DNA from: Microbacterium hydrocarbonoxydans | GTDB taxonomy: Bacteria > Actinomycetota > Actinomycetes > Actinomycetales > Microbacteriaceae | Assembly: GCF_900105205.1 (NCBI RefSeq) | Contig: NZ_FNSQ01000005.1 | Span: 1-64,000 of the forward strand | Direction: 5' to 3' | DNA: 64,000 nucleotides | Part shown: positions 17,038 to 26,081 of the stretch, piece by piece | Position numbering within the stretch: position 1 is the first letter of the stretch | Layout of the letters: every line of letters begins with the position of its first letter | Notes under the pieces: generated by a model | The model's input: only the letters and a program-made list of their open reading frames with translations | Database searches by the model: none | What the model was told of the DNA's origin: nothing | Position numbers and translations under genes: made by a program

Positions 17038-19361
17038 CCAGCACGCAGGCGTGGGCGAAACGACCCAAGTGGCATCATCTTGAGACGCCACGCTCCTACG
17101 CGCAGCGGCAATGCCGCGCCGCAGGAGTGCCGTTCGATTTCGCCGAGAGGGCACTGACCAGCCGAGCGCAACCGAACATCCACCGCGTCTGGATCGACGA
17201 TGAAGCGGCCGCTCGGGCGGTCGAGGCGACGGCAGGGCGCCCGGCCGGTCACTACCTCCGCATGAAACGTCTAGCGCAACCGGACTCCACACGGGCCTAC
17301 CCGCAGCGCTTCCTGTGCCGCCTATGCAGTGCCGGGGAGACGATCGAGCAAATTTCCCATGATCGGGAAAACTTCTGTCTCCGACACCCGGGGCAGATGG
17401 TGTGGGTCGGTCCCGGAACCGAACTCGATACCCAGGTTATCGTTCCCTTCGATCCCACGCTTCGGAACGCGGAACTCTCCTTCCGTCGACTCGTCGCTAC
17501 TGGTCGGGTCACCACGCAGCTGCACAGTCAAGTGTGGGCCATGGTGCGCGACAACGACACCCTCTCCGCCCAGGACGGAGAGACCGGGCAGAATCAGTCC
17601 TTGATGAGCGCGGCAGGCGAGATCGATCGCCGCGCACATCTGTACCGCGCGACGGTGCGCGTTCTGCAGATCTTGTCCAATCGTTCGCACTGCGCACGAT
17701 GGCGCACTCAGTCGGCGGCAGATCTACGACTCGACATCAACGCAACGTTGGGCTTCGCCAACAGCGACGTCCTCGTCGAACGGGTGATTCTCTGGCTCCG
17801 ACCCCTCCGCCGCCACACCATCCCCACGAAGTTCCGCCCCTTGGAAGCCGCCCTCGACACCGTCGACGTCCCCCGCATCCTCGACGCCACCGCCAACTAC
17901 CCGCTATGGATCCTCCGACACCCGCAAGCCATCTCCGAATGGGACTGGGATCGCAACCCGCCCACCCGAGACCCCTGGTCGGGAGTAGATGTCTCCCACA
18001 AAGCCTGGTGGTTGTGCGAAGAGGGGCACTCCTGGGAAGCAAGCCCCCACGTGCGAGGCTTTGCCGAGACGAACTGCTCATACTGCATCGGCATGGACTT
18101 CTGGCCTGGACATACCGACCTCGGCACCCTGCGGCCGGACATCGCCGCGGAATGGGACACCACCCCAGGAGCCAACCGCGGGGACCCTCATCACGTCAGC
18201 GTCACCTCCGCACGGAAAATCAACTGGCTGTGTACTGCTCAAGAGCACACCTGGCCCGCCCAGGTGCGCTCCCGCACCACGCAAGAAAGCAGCTGCCCCT
18301 ACTGCAGCGGTAGCCGGGCGATACCAGGTGAAACAGACTTAGCCACTCTTCACCCAGGCCTCGCAGCAGAGTGGGATTACGAACGCAACGACAGCTCCAT
18401 CACTCCGGAGACAGTCACCCCCGGATCAGATCGTGTCGTCTGGTGGCGAGGCCCCTGCGACCATAGCTGGGACGCGGCTGTCGGCGGCCGTTGCTCAGGA
18501 TACGGGTGCCCGTACTGCTCCAACCAACGCACCCTCGCCGGTTTCAACGACCTCGCCACCACCCACCCTCAACTCGCCGAACAGTGGGACCCCGCGAACT
18601 CCAAGACTCCGAGCGAGGTCACCGCGGGCTCGGATTACCCCGCGGTATGGCGTTGCGGCCTGAGTCACACGTGGGAGCTTCCCGTCTGGGGTCGCACGAC
18701 GGACAAGACGGGATGCCCCGTATGCGCGAATCGGGTCGTCCTCGCAGGATTCAACGACTTGGGAACTCTCGACCCTCATCTGGCTTCGGAGTGGGACCAC
18801 GAAGCAGGGGCGAACGACCGGACACCGTCCGAAGTGACCGTTAGTAGCTCCTATGAAGCCCTGTGGCGCTGCGCGAAGAACCACACCTGGCCAGCGACAG
18901 TCGCCAATCGACATGCTGGTTCCGGTTGCCCCTCGTGCTCCGGACGGGTCGCCATCCCGGGAGCCACTGACCTCGCGACACGCCGACCGGATATCGCCGC
19001 ACAATGGGATCCCAGCAACGACTGCTCACCGAACCAGGTCACAGTCTCATCCCACGTGAAGGTGTCATGGATCTGCCATCGCAACCACTCGTGGCCGGCG
19101 ACCGTCAAGAACCGCACTTCCGGCTGCGGCTGCCCCTACTGCGCAGGAAAGCTGCCCATCCCTGGCGAGAACGACCTTGCGACGCTGCGCCCCGATCTCG
19201 CCAAGCAATGGGATCCAGCGAACGCCCTCTCTCCTACCGAGGTCACCGTCGGGTCTGGTCGAAAAGTCATGTGGATCTGCGCTTGCGGATATTCGTGGCC
19301 GTCCAAGATTCAGACCAGAACCCGCAGACCCCACGCCCACTGCCCCGAATGTCGCAAGTAG
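17034..19361 (+). CDS. tniQ: TniQ/TnsD-like target selector fused to seven zinc-ribbon repeats
   Basis: The 775-aa product sits where a TniQ/TnsD targeting protein is expected. The N-terminal 130 residues are a divergent TniQ domain with a zinc site (C95-x2-C98 ... C115-x2-H118). A helical middle (130-290) leads to seven tandem ~70-residue modules (about 296-363, 364-436, 437-506, 507-576, 577-646, 647-714, 715-775). Each has the form DLATLxPxLAxxWD ... SPxEVTxGS ... WxCxxxHxW ... GCPYCSG, matching the DUF4379 zinc-ribbon family. Module 3 has its first Cys displaced (WRGPCDHSW); module 7 has Tyr for the ligand His. ATG 17034 overlaps tnsC. The stop codon lies at the IS481 junction, so the C-terminus may be trimmed. 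DNA-target reading by the array is inference. Confidence 0.85.
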   Translation: MTSTQAWAKRPKWHHLETPRSYAQRQCRAAGVPFDFAERALTSRAQPNIHRVWIDDEAAARAVEATAGRPAGHYLRMKRLAQPDSTRAYPQRFLCRLCSAGETIEQISHDRENFCLRHPGQMVWVGPGTELDTQVIVPFDPTLRNAELSFRRLVATGRVTTQLHSQVWAMVRDNDTLSAQDGETGQNQSLMSAAGEIDRRAHLYRATVRVLQILSNRSHCARWRTQSAADLRLDINATLGFANSDVLVERVILWLRPLRRHTIPTKFRPLEAALDTVDVPRILDATANYPLWILRHPQAISEWDWDRNPPTRDPWSGVDVSHKAWWLCEEGHSWEASPHVRGFAETNCSYCIGMDFWPGHTDLGTLRPDIAAEWDTTPGANRGDPHHVSVTSARKINWLCTAQEHTWPAQVRSRTTQESSCPYCSGSRAIPGETDLATLHPGLAAEWDYERNDSSITPETVTPGSDRVVWWRGPCDHSWDAAVGGRCSGYGCPYCSNQRTLAGFNDLATTHPQLAEQWDPANSKTPSEVTAGSDYPAVWRCGLSHTWELPVWGRTTDKTGCPVCANRVVLAGFNDLGTLDPHLASEWDHEAGANDRTPSEVTVSSSYEALWRCAKNHTWPATVANRHAGSGCPSCSGRVAIPGATDLATRRPDIAAQWDPSNDCSPNQVTVSSHVKVSWICHRNHSWPATVKNRTSGCGCPYCAGKLPIPGENDLATLRPDLAKQWDPANALSPTEVTVGSGRKVMWICACGYSWPSKIQTRTRRPHAHCPECRK

Positions 19362-20495
19362 TAACAGGACCCGATGCGAACCTCGTCTGGGCTTTTTGAC
19401 CTGTGGCGCTGAGTCCTCCTCGCCCCCAGCGCTAGCTGTTCTTCCCCGTGAGGTTGTGAACGCGGTCTGAGGGTGTGTGGCCGCCGATGCCGGTGTGTGG
19501 GGTCTGTGGTGATTGTAGTGATGGAGCCAGGCGTCGTAGGTGGCTGCTCGGGCTTCGTCGCTGGCGTAGGTCTCGGCGTAGGCCCATTCGTGGGCGAGGG
19601 TGCGGTTGAAGCGTTCGACCTTCCCGTTCGTCTGCGGGCGGTAGGGCTTCGTGAATCGGTGTTTGATGTCGGGGCCGAGAGCGGTCGCGAACGCGTGTGA
19701 GCGGTAGCAAGAACCGTTGTCGGTGAGGACCTCTCGGACGGTGATGCCCGCGCGTGTGAAGAAGGCCTCGGCTCTGGCCCAGAACGCTGATGCGGTCTCT
19801 TTGCGTTCGTCGTCGAGGATCTCTGAGTAGGCGAGCCGGGAGTGGTCATCGACGGCGTGATGGAGGAACGCGTAACCGCGGCCCTTCTTCTTGTTGTTCC
19901 GGTTCCCGATGGTGCGGCCCAGCATGCGATGCCCGCCGCCGTCAGGGATGCGGCCTTGCTTTTTGATGTCGACGTGGATGAGGTCGCCCGGCTGTCCTCG
20001 TTCGTAGCGAACGGGTTTCGGTCGCCGGACAGGGAGGCCGGTGGCCTGATCGACGTGCGTCAGGATCGGCATCCGGTATCGGTGCAGAACCCGCTCGACG
20101 GTGGAGCGGGGCATGCGGAGGTGATATCCGATCCGGTGCGGACCCCATCGTCTCGTGAACCGCAGTGCGATGATCCGCCGCTCGAGGCGCCGCGCGGTGC
20201 GCGCAGGACTGCGACGAGGCCGCGAAGAGCGCTCCGCCTCAGAGGCGCCCGTGCGAGCTCGCCGGGCCTACTTCGATGCTGTTGCCGGCGACACCTGGAA
20301 CCGCTCGGCCGCTCGCCGCACCGACCAGCCTTGAGTGTTGATCAGGTCGGCCAGCCGAGCCCGACCAACGGGCGTCAGGGGTGCGTTAGCGTGAGTCACG
20401 AAGACCTCCGTGTGTGGAATGTGAGTGTGGTAACCCACATCCTGCCCGGAGGTCTTCGCTAACTCACGTGATCACAACGTCCCGAGGAACTACAT
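19357..20495 (-). mobile_element. IS481-family insertion sequence, inactive
   Basis: About 1.14 kb. The right terminus, read inward, is TGTAGTTCCTCGGGACGTTG. The left terminus is AGTAGTAACAGGACCCG, so the ends share a partial inverted repeat (GTAGT...GGAC). It carries one IS481-type transposase gene with a nonsense codon and a frameshift. It sits between tniQ and the cargo and supplies the tniQ stop codon. I could not find a clear target duplication. Confidence 0.7.
19432..20399 (-). pseudogene. IS481-family transposase, nonsense and frameshift mutations
   Basis: This is a DDE transposase of the IS481 type: N-terminal helix-turn-helix (LADLINTQGWSVRRAAERF), then an integrase core with HVDIKK, DDHSRLAY, LTDNGSCYRS and NGKVERFNRTL. 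GTG 20399 follows a good GGAGG site. Codon 44 (20268-20270) is TAG where the family has Trp (A-S-K-W-A), and a reading restart could occur at ATG 20114. Near 19493-19498 a GT-dinucleotide gain shifts the frame just before the normal ending HTGIGGHTPSDRVHNLTG, which is found in the next frame to TAG 19432-19434. Two independent lesions argue that the copy is dead. Confidence 0.85.
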
Positions 20496-20586
20496 CTAGT
20501 CGCCTGACATCGACTCTGTGGCGTGCGCGACGTCGATGCCCAGGGAGGCCTCCCCTTCCGGCGAAGGCTCATCTACGCTGTCGCAC

Positions 20587-21237
20587 ATGGATGAAACCGA
20601 TGGCCAGCCACGGACCCGCCCTTGGCATGCACAGCCATCCACCGATGTGATCGCGGCGTTCACTGACGCCGTCGCTCGGTTGAACGCCGACGGGGACTTC
20701 ATCGTTCGAGCGCTGACTGACCAGCTGCTCGCAGAGCGACCGATCGCGGATCAGGAAGAGCTGACGCCGCAGGAGATCAGCTATCTCACCCGGTCCAAGG
20801 CCTTCACGCCCGAGTCGTTCGAGAAGACATCGACTCGGGTTGCTCGCGGCGGTGTTCTGGCGAGTGTAGCGAGCACCCTTCTGACGGGCGTGCTTCAAAC
20901 CATGTCCGCGTCCGCAGCCGCTGCCTTCTTGAGTATGGACGAGGACTCGCTCTTCGCCGCCGCCGATCGTGGCGAGTTGTACGCCGTCGATGTTGCCCAC
21001 TCCAGACGGTTTCCGTCGTGGCAGTTCAGTCTCTCGTCGCCAGGAAAAATCCTGCCGCACCTGACCGAGATCATTGACATTGTGAAAGACAAAGGATGGG
21101 TGTCGGTATCGGCTCTCATGGCGACGCCCCAGCCGGTCATGGTCACCGACGGGCAGCAGAGCCCTGTGGAATGGTTCAGGCGCGGCGGCGACGTGGAAAC
21201 CCTGGCTCGGATCATCGAGGCTCAGAAGTGGCGATAG
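20587..21237 (+). CDS. Antitoxin-like protein, paralogue of the RES antitoxin, without toxin
   Basis: The 216-aa protein shares layout and motifs with the antitoxin at 25308. These are LTPQEISYLTRSKAFTPESF (compare LTEQEANFLIESGDFTPEEF), then GGVLASV, a helix-turn-helix-like SAAAAFLSMDEDSLFAAADR, RFPSWQF, LPHLTEIID, ALMATPQPVM and SPVEWFRRGGD. No RES-type toxin gene follows: the next gene is on the opposite strand. It may be a solitary antitoxin, an anti-addiction remnant or a regulator of the neighbouring nuclease gene. The start is uncertain; ATG 20587 fits the domain start and has a weak upstream TACGCT element, and longer starts to 20518 exist. It is convergent with the nuclease gene (51-base gap). 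Confidence 0.7.
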   Translation: MDETDGQPRTRPWHAQPSTDVIAAFTDAVARLNADGDFIVRALTDQLLAERPIADQEELTPQEISYLTRSKAFTPESFEKTSTRVARGGVLASVASTLLTGVLQTMSASAAAAFLSMDEDSLFAAADRGELYAVDVAHSRRFPSWQFSLSSPGKILPHLTEIIDIVKDKGWVSVSALMATPQPVMVTDGQQSPVEWFRRGGDVETLARIIEAQKWR

Positions 21238-21288
21238 AGCTCCTGCTGGGGACGCGAACTCGTGCGCGCCGCCGCTCTCGCATGTCGC

Positions 21289-24200
21289 CTACGGCGTTTG
21301 GCCTCGAGCTGCGAGAAACTCCGTCGCCGTCTCAACCCGATACCGCTCGTCGACGTAGCTTGCCGGAGTGAGATTACGGGTTACGAAGAGGGTGCTCAGG
21401 TGGAACTGCTCTCCCTGCGGGGGGTCGCCGAGTCCCAGACGCGCCGCAATGCTCGCAACGTGGGGCGCCAGTTCGCTCTCCTTTCGGGACAGCTGCGTGG
21501 TGTAGCAGGGCTTGGTAGCGCGGGTCCCTAGCTGGTCCCGGAAGAAAGAGCGCAGTTGGCGTGCCGTCTCGGCGAATCCGTGAACTGATGCGGGGTCTTT
21601 GGCCTCAATCAGCCACAGGGTGCTGTCTCCAGGGCGTCCGCACACGAGGTCAACTTCGGTAGTGAGAGTCGGCACGCCGAGTCGCGCGTGGTCGTTGGGT
21701 TTCACGCGGGCGACCGTGGTGTATCCGAGTTGCTCTAGCCGGTCTTGGAGGAACCTTTCGAACCGAATGTTGCGGCGCGCACGGCGGTCCGCAAGCGCGT
21801 CGGTGACAGGCTGAGGAACGTCCCCCGCCCAGGGAAGAACTCCTTGGAGTAGGTGGCGGTAGTAGACCTGAAAGGACGTCAGCAAGTACTGCGGGCTGAC
21901 AATGAGCCGTCCGTCCGAGTCTTGCACCAGCGGTTGCACGAGGAGCCGGTGACGCCGCGTGCGCGTTTGCCAGGGTTTCCACTCGACGGCTTGTATCTGG
22001 ACGGCCGTGCTGGTGAGCATCCGGATAGCGGCTTCGACACGCGTTCTCTTCGCCTCATCCGCGCCCGGGCCTAGCGCGTCACAGCCCCATGCTGTTGCCT
22101 CGGCCACTGTGACGTGCGCGGTCGTCCTGCCTGGCTCAAAGGTCTCCCATTTCGCGAGTGCGGCGAGGGTGGAGAGCATGTCCTGCGACGTCGCCCCCCA
22201 TGCACGCTGGAAAGCGCCCTCAAGGTCGTCTCCTTCGTTCGTCTGTAGAAGCGAATCGCCATCTTCAGCGCCATACAGCCGAACGCTCGCGGCCGCGCGG
22301 CTCAGTTCGTCGTTTCGCAGGCCCCACGCCGATGCGTCGGGATGCGGATCATCGTCGACGGCGAGCTCGTACATTGGGCTGAGGTTGATGACTGCGGGCG
22401 CGACTTGGTGATACATCCGCTCGCTCAGTGTGGTCGCGGTGAGGTATGCGTCTGCGGCGGCAAGAAGACCGCTCCACGCCTGAGGAGTGATCGGCTTCGC
22501 TTCCGTCGGCTTGTCCAGGATGCGCAAGGCAGCTTCCACCACGATCTCGTTACATTGACGAAGCTGAAGTGTCTCCGCCGAGAGCTCGGCGGTGCGGGTG
22601 AGCGGGTCCCATTCGGTAGAGAGGTTCGCGGCGACTCGGGACAGATCGTCTTGCTGATGAATAGCGCTGTCCATCACTCTCGCCAGCTGCTCCATCCCCG
22701 TCAACACCACCTCGCTCACGTCGTGTCTCTTGATTCCTTCCAGCAGAGTTTCGAGAGCAACCGGCGCAAGATGCTCGCGGGTAAGTCGATTCGCGTCGTC
22801 CGCTCGGTACTCTCCCGGTTCGACGCCGGCACCGTGGAGTCGTCGCCCCAAAGCCGCAACCATGCGGCTCTCGTCAGAGGGTCGTAGACCCCACGGACCA
22901 GGCAGGTGATTGAGAGTGGTCCGCGCCTGCTTCATCTCCAAGATGAGAAAGGGCTTCGCTGTGCGCCACTGGTCGCGGAGCGCCGCCGCCGCTTCGACAT
23001 CCACGCCTCCCGCGCGGAGCAGATCGAACACTGCGTCCCCTGTTAGGAGATTCGCCGCGTACGGATCTCCATTCGCCGAATCTGCGAATCCCTCGACATC
23101 GATGCGCCACAAAAAGTTGACTGGTTCATCGACGGCACGCGCGTGCGGGTCGAGATACGGCGTGACCACGCCGGATGATTCACCCGAGACCGCTTCCGAT
23201 GTGTGGAGATGGAGGACGTATCCGGGCACATCGATCGCCTGGTGCGCGGAACGCCATCGATCACCAAGCGCAGCAAAGCCGTAGATCAGCCCGCCGCACA
23301 AGTCAAAGACGAACCGTCGGTAGTCGGCGGACAGGTCCTCCGAGCTCGCCCGTGCCACAGCGACGGGGGGTTCGGTAAGCGCGAGGGACCACCCGACGAC
23401 ATCCGGCGCGGTATTGACGCCGCGGTCGACGTCGTAGGTGGCGTCACCTTCGAGCGCCGCGACATTGGCGACCGGCCCCGGAGCAACCTCCGCTGCTCGC
23501 AGGTCACGAAGCGGAGGGAGCCCGACTCTGAGGAGCGACGCTTCGAGATCCGATAGCTCTACCGCGCGATCCCACTCGGCCTCGCCCGCGTGGGCTTCAA
23601 AGTAGATGGCGGTGGGTACCATGCCACCCTTGAAGAACGACTTGCCATTGGCCTTCCATGGCTCCCAGTAGTTGATCGCCTCCCACCCGAAACTCTCGGG
23701 GAAATCGGGAGCGCTCAGATCCCGCGCGAATGCGTAGAGATCATCGCGGGACGTGGCCGTCTCTGAGATCCAAGTCAGGTCTTCGAGCGCGAGGTTTGCT
23801 TCGCCGAAAGCTTGCGGCACAGCGATGTGACCGGCCGCGGCGAAAACCGTCAGCGGGATGACCTCCGCGCCCGGCCTGATGGTCCCTTGTCGTCCGCCCG
23901 CCATGCGCACCGACAGTGGACCGGCGTGCGACCTCATCTGTTTAGCCAGCTCCACTGAGCCGATGCGCGGCGGTGGGGTGGACCCCAGGTCGGGAACATA
24001 GATGACCGAGACAGCTATGCATGTGGATGGATTCACCGGCACCAGCCACTGAACGTCGATCCCTCGAAGCGGGGAATCGACACTTTCGCTGTTCGGAGGG
24101 GATTCGATCAAGCTGTTGGAAAAGCGCCATAGGGCCCGGCGGATCTGGTTCAGACAAGAAACCCTGAGGGCTCGTCGCGCATGCCCGTCTCGATCAAGCG

Positions 24201-25047
24201 CGGATACCAGTTCTTGTACGGCATGAGCCATGATCTCTGGGATGAAGAGTGGCGGCACCCATCGGAATCCGCCCGCTGAGTCAGCAAAGCGAAGGAACCT
24301 CCCGAACGGACTGGACGGACTCTCAGCATCGAATGCGGCCTCACTTGCGGAGATCGTCATCCATTCCAACGCTCTCTTGTCAGCCTCACCGAGTTCGATG
24401 TGGTCGAGAGGGCCCAGGTTGAGGAAGGCCCGCGTCGCTTCGAACTCAACGTCCGGCAATGAAACCTCATCGTTGAGCTCGAGATCCGGGGCTGGCACCC
24501 ACGCGTCCGCAAGGTGGCGGACGCAGAAGTCGCCGTACCTCATCGCCACGTTCACCACGTTCGCAATACCGAATCGAAATCGCCTGCGGAGCCGACCGTC
24601 TACCGCTTCCGCCATTCGGAGCGAACGCGTGAGGTCGGCGACCGGCCGTTCGGTGAGGCCAGGCACTGCACGCAGCGACTCCGAGCCGACGGTGAGTAAG
24701 GCTGTTCGGGTCGGGTCGGTCGGGATGAAGTCTTCACGCGCCGGGCCGATCCCATAGGTGGTAGCCGCTAGATCGGACAGTGCTTGGATCGACGGCAGCG
24801 GGTGGTAATCGTCTGATGCCGGAGCGGCGGAGGCTCGTAGTGCGGCCGCGAAGCTGCTTCCCAATGTCACCGATCGATGCCTGTTGCCCGGGGACGTGGC
24901 GGCGGCGAATACCAACGTCCAGAGCTCGTCCGGATCGTACGCTGAAAAAGCCTGTTCGAGTGCGTCTGGCTCCCGTTGCGCGGCGCTCACCGCGCGCGGT
25001 TGAGATCGAGGCCGCTTGTTTCTACGAGATTTTTTGTTCTTCCCCAC
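21289..25047 (-). CDS. Large unknown protein with C-terminal PD-(D/E)XK nuclease motif
   Basis: A 1,252-aa cytoplasmic protein, with no signal peptide or membrane helix, that I cannot assign to a named family. The N-terminus is strongly basic (KKSRRNKRPRSQPR). Residues 40-1080 are mostly helical and Glu/Asp/Ala-rich without recognisable motifs. The last 160 residues look like a restriction-endonuclease fold: FERFLQDRLEQLGY (E1097), TEVDLVCGRPG (D1133) and LWLIEAKD (E1148, K1150), the classic E...D...ExK set. GTG 25047 is the only start giving the whole frame. It is carried as cargo between two antitoxin-like genes. Single-protein anti-phage or anti-plasmid nuclease is the leading inference; untested. 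Confidence 0.7.
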   Translation of the reverse strand: MGKNKKSRRNKRPRSQPRAVSAAQREPDALEQAFSAYDPDELWTLVFAAATSPGNRHRSVTLGSSFAAALRASAAPASDDYHPLPSIQALSDLAATTYGIGPAREDFIPTDPTRTALLTVGSESLRAVPGLTERPVADLTRSLRMAEAVDGRLRRRFRFGIANVVNVAMRYGDFCVRHLADAWVPAPDLELNDEVSLPDVEFEATRAFLNLGPLDHIELGEADKRALEWMTISASEAAFDAESPSSPFGRFLRFADSAGGFRWVPPLFIPEIMAHAVQELVSALDRDGHARRALRVSCLNQIRRALWRFSNSLIESPPNSESVDSPLRGIDVQWLVPVNPSTCIAVSVIYVPDLGSTPPPRIGSVELAKQMRSHAGPLSVRMAGGRQGTIRPGAEVIPLTVFAAAGHIAVPQAFGEANLALEDLTWISETATSRDDLYAFARDLSAPDFPESFGWEAINYWEPWKANGKSFFKGGMVPTAIYFEAHAGEAEWDRAVELSDLEASLLRVGLPPLRDLRAAEVAPGPVANVAALEGDATYDVDRGVNTAPDVVGWSLALTEPPVAVARASSEDLSADYRRFVFDLCGGLIYGFAALGDRWRSAHQAIDVPGYVLHLHTSEAVSGESSGVVTPYLDPHARAVDEPVNFLWRIDVEGFADSANGDPYAANLLTGDAVFDLLRAGGVDVEAAAALRDQWRTAKPFLILEMKQARTTLNHLPGPWGLRPSDESRMVAALGRRLHGAGVEPGEYRADDANRLTREHLAPVALETLLEGIKRHDVSEVVLTGMEQLARVMDSAIHQQDDLSRVAANLSTEWDPLTRTAELSAETLQLRQCNEIVVEAALRILDKPTEAKPITPQAWSGLLAAADAYLTATTLSERMYHQVAPAVINLSPMYELAVDDDPHPDASAWGLRNDELSRAAASVRLYGAEDGDSLLQTNEGDDLEGAFQRAWGATSQDMLSTLAALAKWETFEPGRTTAHVTVAEATAWGCDALGPGADEAKRTRVEAAIRMLTSTAVQIQAVEWKPWQTRTRRHRLLVQPLVQDSDGRLIVSPQYLLTSFQVYYRHLLQGVLPWAGDVPQPVTDALADRRARRNIRFERFLQDRLEQLGYTTVARVKPNDHARLGVPTLTTEVDLVCGRPGDSTLWLIEAKDPASVHGFAETARQLRSFFRDQLGTRATKPCYTTQLSRKESELAPHVASIAARLGLGDPPQGEQFHLSTLFVTRNLTPASYVDERYRVETATEFLAARGQTP

Positions 25048-25240
25048 GCAAGCATTTAAGCGTAGGCCAACGACACCCTCGCTGATTGCTGCGCGTTGAA
25101 GACGTGGCCCGCCGGGGAGGAAGGTGGTCAGGGGATGGGGTGCCGCCTTGAATGCGCGGACGATATGCCTCCTTCAGCGCCCTGCTCCCACGCCAGGGGA
25201 GCGCTTGACCGCTCGCACCTTGACACCTTCCTCGGATCCA

Positions 25241-25274
25241 TACACGCAAAAGCGCGCGTAAGATAATGCGTGTA
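25241..25274 (+). promoter_or_regulatory. Palindromic operator over the toxin-antitoxin promoter
   Basis: A perfect 8-bp inverted repeat, TACACGCA (25241-25248) and TGCGTGTA (25267-25274), brackets a -10-like TAAGAT (25259-25264). A TTGACA lies further up (25220-25225), but its spacing does not suit this -10. Position and symmetry suggest autoregulation by the antitoxin. Confidence 0.55.
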
Positions 25275-25307
25275 CGCGCTAACCAGATGACGACGCGAGG
25301 AGGCCAG

Positions 25308-26081
25308 ATGGCCGTGAAGAAAAGTCGCACCCGTGCCGCCTCGGCTCGCGTCGCCGGTCGCGAGGTCGCTGTGGGCCGCGGCACTGTGACAGGTCGATCC
25401 CTCGACGGGAACCCAAAGCTCGTCGTGGCGACCAAGGCCCCAGCAAAGACCGACGTACAAGCCGGTGTCGAGCGCCTTGCGCAGGTGGCGAAGACGTCAA
25501 ACGTCGACGTATCCGTGTTCAACGCACTCATCGACGAGCTCGCCGATGCGATGACCGACCGTCAATCGACCGAACTGGGCCTCACAGAGCAGGAAGCCAA
25601 CTTCCTGATCGAATCCGGCGATTTCACTCCGGAGGAGTTCGCCGAGGCATCCGCATTCGTCACCAGCGGCGGGCTCGCCAAGCTCGAGCGCGAGACTCAC
25701 GTGCGCGCCCTCACCAATACGTACACCGCGTCCGAAGTTGCAGCGCTGCTCGGGATCGATGCCTCCAGTGTGCGTCACCGACAAAGCAAGAACACTTTGT
25801 ACGGCTTCCGGGCCGGAAGGATCCGTCTCTACCCTCGATGGCAGTTCATTCCAGGCGAGAAGGTCTCCACGATCCCCCATCTCCCCCTGCTCGTTAGAGC
25901 AATCCCATCCGACTGGGATCCAGCCGACGTCGAAGGCTTCATGACAACGCCTCAGGATGACTTGCGGTCGACCGAGGACTCGGTCGACCCCAAGGAGTGG
26001 ATGACGCCGATCGAGTGGCTGGCTGCCGCGAAGGACCCCGCACCCGTAGTGGGAATCCTCGAAGACGCCGACATCAGGTGA
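25308..26081 (+). CDS. Antitoxin of RES-type toxin-antitoxin system
   Basis: This 257-aa protein neutralises the RES toxin encoded next and probably represses the operon. The N-terminal ~60 residues are basic and flexible. The core has LTEQEANFLIESGDFTPEEF, a helix-turn-helix segment (YTASEVAALLGIDASSVRHR), LYPRWQF, a FMTTPQDDL motif and a C-terminal toxin-binding region with PIEWLAA. ATG 25308 is chosen because GAGGAGG lies at 25297-25303; an upstream ATG at 25266 lies inside the operator. The stop overlaps GTG 26078 of the toxin (GTGA). It is paralogous to the gene at 20587. Confidence 0.85.
   Translation: MAVKKSRTRAASARVAGREVAVGRGTVTGRSLDGNPKLVVATKAPAKTDVQAGVERLAQVAKTSNVDVSVFNALIDELADAMTDRQSTELGLTEQEANFLIESGDFTPEEFAEASAFVTSGGLAKLERETHVRALTNTYTASEVAALLGIDASSVRHRQSKNTLYGFRAGRIRLYPRWQFIPGEKVSTIPHLPLLVRAIPSDWDPADVEGFMTTPQDDLRSTEDSVDPKEWMTPIEWLAAAKDPAPVVGILEDADIR

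Noticed and set aside
17034..19361. CRISPR-associated transposon (CAST)
   Set aside because: tnsABC and a TniQ-like gene are present, but no Cas12k or Cascade genes and no array occur in the element.
19065..19431. C-terminal extension of the IS481 transposase into tniQ
   Set aside because: The frame beyond the normal ending arises from a frameshift and reads antisense to the zinc-ribbon repeats.
25220..25264. TTGACA/TAAGAT as one sigma-70 promoter
   Set aside because: The spacer is 33 bases, far from 17; only the -10 with the inverted repeat is retained.
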